From: Candidatus Palauibacter australiensis
GTDB taxonomy: Bacteria; Gemmatimonadota; Gemmatimonadetes; Palauibacterales; Palauibacteraceae
DNA: 46,030 nt
Assembly (NCBI GenBank): GCA_026705295.1
Contig: JAPPBA010000074.1
Span: 1 to 46,030, forward strand
Direction: 5' to 3'
Below, in pieces: positions 25,297 to 34,185 of the stretch. Numbering within the stretch: position 1 is the first letter of the stretch; every line of letters begins with the position of its first letter. The notes below the pieces were generated by a model that was not told the origin of the DNA, did no database searches, and saw only the letters and a list, made by a program, of their open reading frames with translations. The translations under genes were made by a program, and so were the position numbers.

Positions 25297-27432
25297 TCAA
25301 CTTCCCGAGCCGCCGCCCGCGGTGGTCACGCCTGGCGTCTCGAGGTTGCCGCTGTCGTCCACCGCGCGGCTCAGGATCGAGACCTCGTCGCCCGCCGTGG
25401 CGGAGTCGTACTCGTAGCTCCAGGCCGTCCGCCCGCGGGCCGGGCGCCACGTCTCTCCTCCATCGAGCGAGACTTCGACGGCCGCGACGACGCCACCACC
25501 CGAATCCGAAGCTGTCCCCGAGATCGTGACCATCCCGCTCTCGGCGTCCGGCGGCGAGGGCGGCCCGAAGGACGACACGGGCGGGTCGGAATCCGTCGAC
25601 GCGGTCGCCGGGACGAGATCCGACTGCATCGTGGCGGGCTGCACCCCCATGTCCGCGAACAGGTTCATCGTCGCCTGCTGCAGCACCAGGTCCGGGCCGT
25701 GCGGGTCGACACCGACCCGCGTGTTCGCGCCGTTCATCCGTTCCGGCGGTACGCCGGTCTCGGTGTCGTGGTGCGCGTCCAGACCCCACGACCACTGCAG
25801 CGTCCCCGAGCCGAACACGAGCGCGCCGCTCTCGTGGCGGTACAGCACCGAGTGGTGCGTCGCGGTCGCCGTCTCGCAGTCACGCCCGGGGTGCACGCAG
25901 TAGAGCGTGTTGTCGATCGTCGTCGCGGCGACCCGGAAGAGCCCCGGCGGGCGGAACCCGTTGTCGATGTCGGAGTCCCACTCGTGGCCGAGGATCCCCT
26001 TGATCGATACGTAGCGCTCGCCGGCCTGCAAGCGCGCGACCTCCGTGTTGCGCCAGAACCGCAGGTCGGCGAACTCGGCGTCCACGATGATCGGATCGTT
26101 CCGCCATGCGTTCACGGTGAACAGCGTCCCGGTGAGCGCGTTCTCCGGCCACGGCCCTTCGGCGTTGATGGATCGGTGGTCGCGGAACTCGCCGGTCCAT
26201 TCCACGGGGTCAAGCCGCCGGTGGTCCTGTGAGTCCTTGTACGTTACGAGCGTCCGGTAGGGCTCGCCCGAACCGTCGATGCTCGCCTCCCAACGCACCT
26301 TCCAGTAGACCTCGTTCGAACTGAAGAAAGCGAGGTGCAGGCCGGCGGCGCGGGCCGCCTCCACGTTGCGCCGCTGCCGTCCCGTCCAGTATTCGTCGTG
26401 GCCCACCGAGAGGAAGACCTTGTGCTCGAGCAGTTCCTCGCCGCGCCGGTCGGTGTCGATGCCGGAGGAATAGCTGACATCGTAGCCGTTCCGTTCCAAC
26501 CAGCGCACCATCGGGTACTCAGAGTTGAACACCTTGTTGACCGCGCGATAGTGCCGAGTCTCGAACGGCCGGTTGTAGCTCACCTTCGGCGCCCGAGGCT
26601 CCCCGCCGTGCAGCCGCAGACGCTCCGGGTTGAGCCGACCGTATACACTGTGGCCGCCGTAGCGGTTGTACGCCTGCCAGGTGAGGTCCGATGTCTGAAA
26701 GAGCATGTCGGACTCACCGTCGTCGTCCCGCACGACGAAGTAGATGTGGCTGGCACGCGCCTCGCGGAGCGGATTGCGCATGACGGCGCGGAAGCCCGGC
26801 GCCTCCCACAATGAGTCCTCGCCCGTCGGCGGCAGCGGCGTCGGCTGGAACTGGTCGTTCTTGATCCAGCCCTCGATCGGGTCTTCGCGCACGAGCCGGG
26901 CGAAGTAGATGCCCGAGGTCGCGTCTTCCGGAGCCTGCCAGGACGCCGATACCGCCCAGTTGCCGCAGTCGACGAGCGGCGCGGGCCACGTCTCCATCCC
27001 GCCCCCCTCGGCCAGCACGGGGATCGGGCCCCGCAGGCATTCGGGCTGGATCTGGGGCAATGTCGCGGAGGGCTCGAACGAGTCGACGCGGCGCGCGCCC
27101 ATGCCGCCGTAGTAGCCCATGCGGTAGATGTCGATGCGGTAGTCGTCCGAGTCGGTGTCGACCTTGAACTCGATCGTCTCGCCCTGGGCGATCGCGATGT
27201 CGGTGCCGAATCCCTGGATGCTGGGGTCGCCGTAACTGTTGATGTCCCACTCCGTGGGCGGGTGTCCCTCCAGACAGTTCTCCGCCACGATCTCGTTGGC
27301 GGGGTTCGCGCACGGATCCCCCAGGGAGACCTGCAAGCTGCAACTGGATCCTGCGAGGGCCGCGATCAGCAAGACGACGGAGGCGGGGAACGCAGCGGGG
27401 CGGTTGCCACGGGCTGCCAGGTACGCGGTCAT
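25297..27432 (-). CDS. N,N-dimethylformamidase large-subunit-like lipoprotein, copy 1
   Basis: The 711-residue protein starts with a leader ending SSC (probable lipoprotein). A conserved region (ANEIVAENCLEGHPPTEWDI, YRIDIYRMGYYGGMGARRV) precedes the large domain seen in dimethylformamidase beta-subunit-like proteins (LTWQAYNRYGGHSVYG, LSVGHDEYWTGRQRRNVE, FFSSNEVYWKVRWE). An Ig-like C-terminal domain has VAAVEVSLDGGETW and SRAVDDSGNLETPG. The tail is Gly/Ser-rich. GGGAG lies about eight bases before ATG 27432. It is a tandem paralogue of the gene at 27546-29657, with long identical blocks. The only characterised relative hydrolyses dimethylformamide; here an exported amidase or carbohydrate-related role is equally possible. 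Confidence 0.8.
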   Translation of the reverse strand: MTAYLAARGNRPAAFPASVVLLIAALAGSSCSLQVSLGDPCANPANEIVAENCLEGHPPTEWDINSYGDPSIQGFGTDIAIAQGETIEFKVDTDSDDYRIDIYRMGYYGGMGARRVDSFEPSATLPQIQPECLRGPIPVLAEGGGMETWPAPLVDCGNWAVSASWQAPEDATSGIYFARLVREDPIEGWIKNDQFQPTPLPPTGEDSLWEAPGFRAVMRNPLREARASHIYFVVRDDDGESDMLFQTSDLTWQAYNRYGGHSVYGRLNPERLRLHGGEPRAPKVSYNRPFETRHYRAVNKVFNSEYPMVRWLERNGYDVSYSSGIDTDRRGEELLEHKVFLSVGHDEYWTGRQRRNVEAARAAGLHLAFFSSNEVYWKVRWEASIDGSGEPYRTLVTYKDSQDHRRLDPVEWTGEFRDHRSINAEGPWPENALTGTLFTVNAWRNDPIIVDAEFADLRFWRNTEVARLQAGERYVSIKGILGHEWDSDIDNGFRPPGLFRVAATTIDNTLYCVHPGRDCETATATHHSVLYRHESGALVFGSGTLQWSWGLDAHHDTETGVPPERMNGANTRVGVDPHGPDLVLQQATMNLFADMGVQPATMQSDLVPATASTDSDPPVSSFGPPSPPDAESGMVTISGTASDSGGGVVAAVEVSLDGGETWRPARGRTAWSYEYDSATAGDEVSILSRAVDDSGNLETPGVTTAGGGSGS

Positions 27433-27492
27433 GGAGACATCTCCCGGACAGAGTAGAGCGCCGACCGGCCTCCCCGGCCGCCGCGTCCCCGG

Positions 27493-27521
27493 AACATGAC
27501 TCCGCGCTCGAAAGTCTACAA
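27493..27521 (-). promoter_or_regulatory. Candidate promoter of dimethylformamidase-like copy 1
   Basis: On the minus strand TTGTAG (27521-27516), a 17-base spacer and CATGTT (27498-27493). The sequence GTTGTAGACTT and the following spacer are shared with the promoter region of copy 2, so the duplication included, or kept, its own control region. Confidence 0.5.
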
Positions 27522-27545
27522 CGGGCGGCGGGGAGCCCCGTCGGC

Positions 27546-29657
27546 TCAGCCGCCCTCGCCCGGAGTCTCGAGGTTGCCGCTGTCGTCCACGGCGCGGCTC
27601 AGGATCGACACGTCGCCGCCGGTCACGTCCGGATCCCACGCGTAGCTCCAGGTCGTGCGGCCGCGGGCCGGGCGCCACGTCATCCCTCCGTCCAGCGAGA
27701 CCTCGACTGCGGCGACCACGCCGCCCCCGGCGTCCGAGGCCGTCCCGCTGATCGCCATCAGGCCGCTCTCCGCATCGGGACCGGAGGGCCCCTCGAAGGA
27801 CGAGGTCGGCGGGACGTCGTCCGTCGAAGCCGTGGCCGGCACCAGGTCCGCCTGTATCGTGGCGGGCTGCACGCCCATGTCCGCGAACACGTTGAGCGTC
27901 GCCTGCTGCAACACCCGATCCGGACCGTTCGGATCGACGCCGACCCGCGTGTCCATGCCGTTCTGGCGCTCGGGCGGGACGCCGGTCTCGGTATCATGAT
28001 GGGCGTCGAGGCCCCACGGCCACTGCAGCGTCCCCGTGTCGAAGACGAGCGCGCCGCTCTCGTGCCGGTACAGGACCGCGTTGTGCGTCGCCGATCCCGT
28101 CTCGCAGCCCCGGCCCGGGTGGACGCAGTATTGCAGGTTGTCGATCGTCGTCGCGGAGAGCCGGAACAGCCCCGGCGGGCGGAACCCGTTGTCGATGTCC
28201 GAATCCCACTCGTGCCCGAGGATCCCCTTGATCGACACGTATTGCTCGCCCGGCCGCAGCCGAGCGACCTCTGTGTTGCGCCAGAACCTCAGGTCGGCGA
28301 ATTCGGCGTCCACCATGAGCGGGTCGTTACGCCATGCGTTGACCGTGAACAGCGTTCCGGTGAGCGCGTTCTCCGGCCACGGGCCCTCCGGGTTGATCGA
28401 ACGATGATCGCGGAACAGCCCCGTCCACTCGACCGGATCGAGCTTCCGGTGGTCCTGCGTTTCCTTGTACGTCACGAACGTCCGGTACGGCTGTTCCGAT
28501 CCATCGATGCTCGGCTCCCAGCGCACCTTCCAGAAGACGTCGTTCGAACCGAAGAAGCCGAGGTGCACGCCGGCCGCGCGCGCTGCCTCCACGTTGCGCC
28601 GCTGTTGGCCCGTCCAGTACTCGTCGTGTCCCACCGAGAGGAAGACCTTGTGCTCGAGCAACTCCTCGCCGCGACGGTCCGTGTCGACCCCGGACAAGTA
28701 ACTCACATCGTAGCCGTTGCGCTCGAGCCAGCGGACCATCGGGTACTCGGAGTTGAACACCATGTTCACCGCGCGGTAGTGCCGCGTCTCGAAAGGCCGG
28801 TTGTAGCTGACTTTCGGCGCGCGCGGGGGTCCCCCGTGGAGCCGGAGGCGCTCTGGATTCAGGCGTCCGTACACGCTGTGGCCCCCGTAGCGGTTGTACG
28901 CCTGCCAGTTGAGATCCGAGGTCTGGAAGAGCAGGTCGGATTCGCCGTCGTCATCCCGGACGACGAAATAGATGTGGCTGGCGCGCGCCTCGCGCAGCGG
29001 GTTCCGCATCACGGCGTGGAAGCCCGGCGCCTCCCATAGCGAGTCCGTTCCGGTCGGCGGGAGCGGGGTCGGCTGGAACTCATCGTTTTTTACCCAGCCC
29101 TCGATCGGGTCCTCGCGCACGAGCCGGGCGAAGTAGATGCCCGAGGTCGCGTCCCCCGGTGCCTGCCAGGAGGCGGAGACCGCCCAGTTGCCGCAGTCGA
29201 CGAGCGGCGCGGGCCATGTTTCCGTCCCGCCCCCCTCGGCCAGCACGGGAATGGGTCCTCGCAGGCACTCGGGCTGGATCTGGGGCAGAGTGGCGGAGGG
29301 CTCGAACGAGTCGACGCGGCGTGCGCCCATGCCGCCGTAGTAGCCCATGCGGTAGATGTCGATCCGGTAGTCGTCCGAGTCCGTGTCGATCTTGAATTCG
29401 ATCGTCTCGCCCCGGTTGATCCCGATGTCGGTCCCGAATCCCTGGATGCTGGGATCGCCGTAGCCGTTGATGTCCCACTCCGTGGACGGGTGACCCTCGA
29501 GACAGTTCTCCGCCACGATCTCGTTGGCGGGGCTTGCACACGCCTCCTCCACGGTCATCCGCGGGGGGGCGCAGGCACTCGCGAGGAGCACCGCCGAGGC
29601 GAGGAAGACGAGGAAGACGAGGAAGGACGGACGGAAGCGCGTGCGTGGCTGGGTCAT
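27546..29657 (-). CDS. N,N-dimethylformamidase large-subunit-like lipoprotein, copy 2
   Basis: The 703-residue paralogue of the downstream gene has the same domain order: lipoprotein leader ending LLASAC, conserved N-terminal region, central dimethylformamidase-like domain (VGHDEYWTGQQRRNVEAA) and an Ig-like C-terminal domain (VEVSLDGGMTWRPARGR). Almost all domain blocks are identical to copy 1. Differences concentrate in the leader, scattered surface positions and the tail, where it ends LETPGEGG without the Gly/Ser extension. It lies 137 bases after the metallophosphoesterase gene. The pair probably arose by recent tandem duplication, and both copies are intact. Substrate unknown. Confidence 0.8.
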   Translation of the reverse strand: MTQPRTRFRPSFLVFLVFLASAVLLASACAPPRMTVEEACASPANEIVAENCLEGHPSTEWDINGYGDPSIQGFGTDIGINRGETIEFKIDTDSDDYRIDIYRMGYYGGMGARRVDSFEPSATLPQIQPECLRGPIPVLAEGGGTETWPAPLVDCGNWAVSASWQAPGDATSGIYFARLVREDPIEGWVKNDEFQPTPLPPTGTDSLWEAPGFHAVMRNPLREARASHIYFVVRDDDGESDLLFQTSDLNWQAYNRYGGHSVYGRLNPERLRLHGGPPRAPKVSYNRPFETRHYRAVNMVFNSEYPMVRWLERNGYDVSYLSGVDTDRRGEELLEHKVFLSVGHDEYWTGQQRRNVEAARAAGVHLGFFGSNDVFWKVRWEPSIDGSEQPYRTFVTYKETQDHRKLDPVEWTGLFRDHRSINPEGPWPENALTGTLFTVNAWRNDPLMVDAEFADLRFWRNTEVARLRPGEQYVSIKGILGHEWDSDIDNGFRPPGLFRLSATTIDNLQYCVHPGRGCETGSATHNAVLYRHESGALVFDTGTLQWPWGLDAHHDTETGVPPERQNGMDTRVGVDPNGPDRVLQQATLNVFADMGVQPATIQADLVPATASTDDVPPTSSFEGPSGPDAESGLMAISGTASDAGGGVVAAVEVSLDGGMTWRPARGRTTWSYAWDPDVTGGDVSILSRAVDDSGNLETPGEGG

Positions 29658-29719
29658 GGCGACGTCTCCGGGCCGGAGTCGGCATGCGGACGGCCGACCT
29701 CCGGCCGCCCCATCCTCGA

Positions 29720-29748
29720 AACATGGACCCACGCTCGGAAGTCTACAA
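29720..29748 (-). promoter_or_regulatory. Candidate promoter of dimethylformamidase-like copy 2
   Basis: On the minus strand TTGTAG (29748-29743), 17 bases, then CATGTT (29725-29720), the same arrangement as before copy 1 and related to the ligase promoter at 12983-13011. It lies 63 bases upstream of the ATG. Confidence 0.5.
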
Positions 29749-29769
29749 CGCCCGCTGTGCGTCTCGGCA

Positions 29770-29797
29770 CCGACGTATGGTTTGCCGCGGGCTGCTA
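29770..29797 (-). repeat. Dispersed intergenic motif, copy 3
   Basis: On the minus strand it starts with the TAG stop of the metallophosphoesterase gene and continues CAGCCCGCGGCAAACC, then ACGTCGG. It matches copies 1, 2 and 4 with a two-base gap in the second half. Confidence 0.5.
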
Positions 29798-31306
29798 GGT
29801 CAGGCGCAGAGCCTCGGAGTAGACGCGACCAACGCGGTCCGTGGCCTCTACCCGCACCTCGGCCACGCCCGGGTCGACGGGCGCGTAGAACATGTGGTTC
29901 GTGATGCGGGGTTCGACCCACGACCGGCGCGGCGGAAGGTCCTCTCCCGTGTGCAGTTCGATGCTGAGCGGATCCAGTCCGTTGCGTCTAGTCATCAGCC
30001 CCCGGGCCTCGCCATCGGCGAACCAGCGCACCGTCCACTCCGGGTCCCAGTCCCACACGTTCGCGATGACGGCCCCCGGCGCGTTTGGGTCGGCCCCGGG
30101 TGCATACAGCCGCATCTGGTGCGTCGCATCGAATCCCGTGGACTTGTAGCGCCACGAGATCTCCTCGCCCGCCGCCTCGTAGACGCAGTATCCGTTCGGG
30201 GCGCCGTCCCAGCAGATCGGCCCGCTCCACCACGCGCCGCAGATTGCGCCCGCCACGTGCTCGTGCGTCCCCGCTTCGAACACATGTTCGAGTTCGTGCG
30301 TGTGCCCGGTGAGGATATGTGCCTGGAAGGGCTCCAGCAGACGGTACAGCGCGTCGCGGTTCATGATCGCGCCGGGCGGATCGGGCGAGGTCAGGCCGCG
30401 TCGAACGTGGTTGCTCCCGAGCGCCGGGATGTGTGTGGCCACGATGACCGGCGCCCCTGCCTCCACCCGGCGGAGATCGGCCTCCAGCCAGGTCAGCGCG
30501 TCGGCATCCAGGTATCCGAGGTATCCGCTCCCGTGCCAGAACACGTCGTCGAGGACCACGTAGTGCACCGCCCCGCGGTCGAACGAGTAATAGCGTGGCC
30601 CGAAGTGGCGGGAGAAGGTGTCCGAGGACGCCTCGTCCGTCGGACTCTCCTGGTCGAGGTCGTGATTCCCGATCACCTGGAAGAACGGAACCCCAATCCG
30701 CTGCACGCCACGCTCATACTCGGGATAGAGCTCCAGGTGATCGTACATGATGTCACCATCGGAAACACCGAATACGTGGACGTCGCCCAGTTCCCGCACG
30801 GTCTGCACGAGGTCGGGGACGGAGCGCTCGTGGAACCACGCCATCTCCTCATCGGTCTCGGTCTGAATGTCTCCGAGCAGGAGAAGCGTGTGCCGCTCGT
30901 CCGACACGCCGAGCGGCGCGAGGTCGAACGCGACGGACATCTCGCTCGCGGATGGGTCGATGCGTTCGTAGAAGCGCGCGGTGCCGGATGGGTTCGTCGG
31001 GATCTGGTATCCGGCCGGGACCCGGACCCACACGAAGCCCCGGTCGGCCGAGGTCACGAGTTCGAAGCGGCCATCGGCGTCCGAATCCACGACCTGGAGT
31101 CCATCGGAGACCGCGACGCGCCCCACGCCCCGCCCCCCCGCGCGGACCATCCCCTGCACGCGAATCGGGTTCCCCGTCGGGGGAAGACGGGGAAGAGGAT
31201 CGTAGGGGGCGGCCAGGACGCGGTCGGCCAACCACGCGGCTCCGCCAGCGGCGAGTGCTCCGCTCTTGAGAAACGTTCGTCGGGTCAGCGTTCTCTCAGA
31301 AATCAT
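29795..31306 (-). CDS. Tat-exported calcineurin-like metallophosphoesterase
   Basis: The 503-residue protein begins with a Tat signal (TRRTFLKSGALAAGGAAWL). A short N-terminal beta domain (IRVQGMVRAGGRGVGRVAVSDG) precedes the metallophosphoesterase core: LLGDIQTE (D146, Q148 in place of the usual His), SDGDIMYDH, GNHD (N214-D216), VIVATHIP and LTGHTHELEH. A C-terminal beta domain follows. The three-part layout and the D-x-Q motif are known for exported phosphoesterases of Bacteroidota type. It overlaps the end of the upstream TonB-dependent receptor gene by 11 bases, so uptake and phosphoester hydrolysis are probably coupled. The substrate is not known. Confidence 0.87.
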   Translation of the reverse strand: MISERTLTRRTFLKSGALAAGGAAWLADRVLAAPYDPLPRLPPTGNPIRVQGMVRAGGRGVGRVAVSDGLQVVDSDADGRFELVTSADRGFVWVRVPAGYQIPTNPSGTARFYERIDPSASEMSVAFDLAPLGVSDERHTLLLLGDIQTETDEEMAWFHERSVPDLVQTVRELGDVHVFGVSDGDIMYDHLELYPEYERGVQRIGVPFFQVIGNHDLDQESPTDEASSDTFSRHFGPRYYSFDRGAVHYVVLDDVFWHGSGYLGYLDADALTWLEADLRRVEAGAPVIVATHIPALGSNHVRRGLTSPDPPGAIMNRDALYRLLEPFQAHILTGHTHELEHVFEAGTHEHVAGAICGAWWSGPICWDGAPNGYCVYEAAGEEISWRYKSTGFDATHQMRLYAPGADPNAPGAVIANVWDWDPEWTVRWFADGEARGLMTRRNGLDPLSIELHTGEDLPPRRSWVEPRITNHMFYAPVDPGVAEVRVEATDRVGRVYSEALRLT

Positions 31307-33980
31307 AGCGCACCCTAATCAAGGCTAACCTCCCCAGCTCCGGCGCCCCCACGAACTCCCGATGCAGGTTGTTGAGCAAGTTGTACACCGTCAGTTCCAG
31401 GCGAGCGTTAGGCTGGAAAGGAAGCTGATAGCCGGTCGTCAGATCCAGGACGTGGTAGGCGTCCACGGCCCCGGCGAACACGCCCGACCTCATGTCGAAA
31501 CCATCGGTGAAGCGCCACCGCCCGTCGAGCACGAATCCCCGGGCGCGGTCGGTGAACGCGAACCCCACGGAGCCCTTGTGGCTCGGGGCATTGAGCGCCA
31601 GGTCGTTGCTCCCGGGGCAGTCCCCGTCCTCGTCGAAGTCGAAGCACTCCCTGCTCTGGAAGGAGTAGGCGGCAGTCAGGCTGACCCGGTCGGAGACGAT
31701 GAACTGGGTGGAGAAGTCGGCGCCCCAGTAGCTGGCCGAGCCGAAGTTGCGCGAGGCCAGCAGCAGGTCCGGCGCGTCGAACTGGTCCGGAGTGACGGCA
31801 CCGACCGGCACTTCGGCGAGACCGGCGGCCAGTTCGGCGATCTGTTCAGTCGTGACACGCCCGGCTTGCACCAGCGGTGCGAGACGGCTCGCCAGGAACG
31901 CGCCCGTGGAGGCCGGGTCGAGGAAGACGTTGGGGGATTCGACCTTCAGCGCGCCGACGAAGTTCTCGACGTTGGCGAAGTACAGGTCGACGGCCAGCCG
32001 TACACGGTTCCGGATCAATCCCTTGTACCCCGCCTCGATGGTGTTGAAGACGGTCGGCACGAGTTCGGGCAGCTCGACGGGCCCGGAGTCGAGGGGGAAT
32101 ACCTCTCCACCGGCCGGTCCGAGCGCATCGGTGTTGAGACGCCGGAAGACCGTGCCGAGCGCGGGATCGGTCGGCCGCATTCCGGGTCCCAGCAGTAGAG
32201 GCCGCAGCGCTGCCGGCGCGAACTGCTCGATCAGCGAATCCCAGAACAGCGCGGCGTTGGCGGGGAGTTGGCCCGGGAGGAACGGGGAACGCATGCAGTG
32301 GTCCATGAGTCCCCCCTGGCACCGGTCCGAGAAGGTGATGCCCCCGGAAGGGACGCCGTGTGCACGCAGCGTGTATCCGACGCCGGGCGCGATCGGGACC
32401 GTGCCGGTCGGGATGTCCAGGAACATGGCAGACGTCGAGGGCGTCGCGTACGCCTGATTGTAGGTGAGGCGCAGATTGTGGCCCTCCCCGGGACGAAACA
32501 CGAGAGCCGCCCGGGGCGAAAGGTTGACGTCGGTCAGGCGGTTGTGGTGGTCGACCCGCAGGGCGGTCACCAGGTCGAACCGGTCGCCCAGACCCGTCTC
32601 GGAGTGCAGGTAGGCGCCGGTTTCGACCAGCAGATCGTCGTCCTCGTTGCGACCGTAAATCGTGCCCTCGGAGCGCGGCTCGGTGCGTTGCCAATCGAAC
32701 CCGTAAGTGAAACGCTGCCTGGGGCCCCAGTCGAACCCGTGTTGCACCTGGGCCGCCATGGTGCGTGACCGGTCGACGATCAGCTCCCCGCTCCGCAGCA
32801 GATAGCTGTTGTCCCCCGAGTGCGTCTGGTTGAGAAAGAACTGGGCGAACAGCCGGCCCTTGAGCAGCCGCGCCTGCCCGTAGCGGTACTGCCAGTCGTG
32901 CGTCTGCGCGGATCCGACGCTGGTGAGGTTGATGCTGCTCAGTGAGTTGTTGAGACCGCCCGACAGGATGAATTCGCCGTCGTCGGAGAACCGGAAGTCG
33001 GTGCGGAGATCCGCGAAGTAGCGCTCGTTGACCGGGTCGCGCACGCCGATGCGCGGATGGCCGGGACTGGCCTCGCGCGCCGCCTCCTCCCAGGGATCCA
33101 CATACGCCCAGTCGTTCCCCCGCAGGTATTGGCCGGAGACCTTGATTCCGAAGCGCTCCGACACGGCGTTCGCGCTCCGGAAGAGCATCTGGAAAACGGA
33201 CCGCTCTCCGCCGGCCATGGACACCGTCGTGCCCGGCCTGTCGATCGGCGAGGACGTGATGATGTGCATGACGCCCTCGGCCGCGTTGGGACCGTAGAGG
33301 GCCGCCCCCGGTCCGCGCGCCAGCTCGATCCTCTCGATGTCCATGTCGGTGGTGGGGATCATGTTGATGGCGTTGATCCTCAGCGCCGGGATGCGGGCGT
33401 AACGGTTGTCCACGATGCTGAGTAATCGTCCGGACGAGACGTTGTTGAATCCCCGCACCACCATGTAGCTCTGCGTCAGTCCCGTTGCGGCGAGGTCGAC
33501 CCCGGGCAGCGTCTTGACATGGTCCGCCGGAGTGCGCGCGATGATCCTGGACAGCTGTTCGCCCGTGAGGGTCGAGATGGATGCCGGAGCGTCGAGCTCC
33601 TTCTCCTCGCGGCGCGATACCGTGACGACGAGCTGGTTGAGGGCCAGCGCCCGGGAGCGGAGTTCGATCGCCACCGACACTGTGCCTCCCGCCCCGACGC
33701 GCACTCCGTCAGTGCGCGATGTCTCGTAGCTGATCCGGGTCACCAGGATGGAATGCGTACCCGGCGGCACGGAGAGGCGGAAAGCGCCCAACTCATCGGT
33801 GGCGGCAGGCCCGGCCGCCAGCCCGAGCACCCGGACGGCGGCGCCGCTCACGGGCCTGCCGGTCTCCAGGTCGGTCACTCGGCCCGCGATGTTGGCCTGC
33901 TGGGCGAGGAGCTCGAGGGGGCTGAGCACGGCCAGAGCCATGATGGCGCACGCCCCCGCGACGGTAGCCCTGGTGTGCAT
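31296..33980 (-). CDS. TonB-dependent outer-membrane receptor with regulatory-like N-domain
   Basis: The protein is 894 residues from ATG 33980, giving a normal signal peptide (RATVAGACAIMALAVLSPLELLAQQ); an in-frame start at 34085 would add an unlikely basic leader. A carboxypeptidase-regulatory-like domain (ANIAGRVTDLETGRPVSGAAV) is followed by the plug (LVVTVSRREEKELDAPASIS, IERIELARGPGAALYGPNAAEGVMHIITS) and a barrel ending RLALIRVRYDF with a terminal aromatic residue. It imports an unknown ligand. It is the first gene of a minus-strand unit with a Tat phosphoesterase and probably two dimethylformamidase-like lipoproteins. Confidence 0.9.
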   Translation of the reverse strand: MHTRATVAGACAIMALAVLSPLELLAQQANIAGRVTDLETGRPVSGAAVRVLGLAAGPAATDELGAFRLSVPPGTHSILVTRISYETSRTDGVRVGAGGTVSVAIELRSRALALNQLVVTVSRREEKELDAPASISTLTGEQLSRIIARTPADHVKTLPGVDLAATGLTQSYMVVRGFNNVSSGRLLSIVDNRYARIPALRINAINMIPTTDMDIERIELARGPGAALYGPNAAEGVMHIITSSPIDRPGTTVSMAGGERSVFQMLFRSANAVSERFGIKVSGQYLRGNDWAYVDPWEEAAREASPGHPRIGVRDPVNERYFADLRTDFRFSDDGEFILSGGLNNSLSSINLTSVGSAQTHDWQYRYGQARLLKGRLFAQFFLNQTHSGDNSYLLRSGELIVDRSRTMAAQVQHGFDWGPRQRFTYGFDWQRTEPRSEGTIYGRNEDDDLLVETGAYLHSETGLGDRFDLVTALRVDHHNRLTDVNLSPRAALVFRPGEGHNLRLTYNQAYATPSTSAMFLDIPTGTVPIAPGVGYTLRAHGVPSGGITFSDRCQGGLMDHCMRSPFLPGQLPANAALFWDSLIEQFAPAALRPLLLGPGMRPTDPALGTVFRRLNTDALGPAGGEVFPLDSGPVELPELVPTVFNTIEAGYKGLIRNRVRLAVDLYFANVENFVGALKVESPNVFLDPASTGAFLASRLAPLVQAGRVTTEQIAELAAGLAEVPVGAVTPDQFDAPDLLLASRNFGSASYWGADFSTQFIVSDRVSLTAAYSFQSRECFDFDEDGDCPGSNDLALNAPSHKGSVGFAFTDRARGFVLDGRWRFTDGFDMRSGVFAGAVDAYHVLDLTTGYQLPFQPNARLELTVYNLLNNLHREFVGAPELGRLALIRVRYDF

Positions 33981-34185
33981 TCTCGGTCTCAGCCGCCTGG
34001 CGCGTGGTGCTGGCCTCGACTCACCATGGCTGGCTCCCCCGGCCGCGGCTGCGAATCGATCCAAACTCTCCCGCTGACGTCCCATTCTTAACGATAGCAG
34101 TTTTCCCTGGACGGTACACTGCCTGGGAGGACGGCTACGCCACGGGTTGCCGGCCCGTCACCTCACGGTCGTCGGTCGTCTCCCC

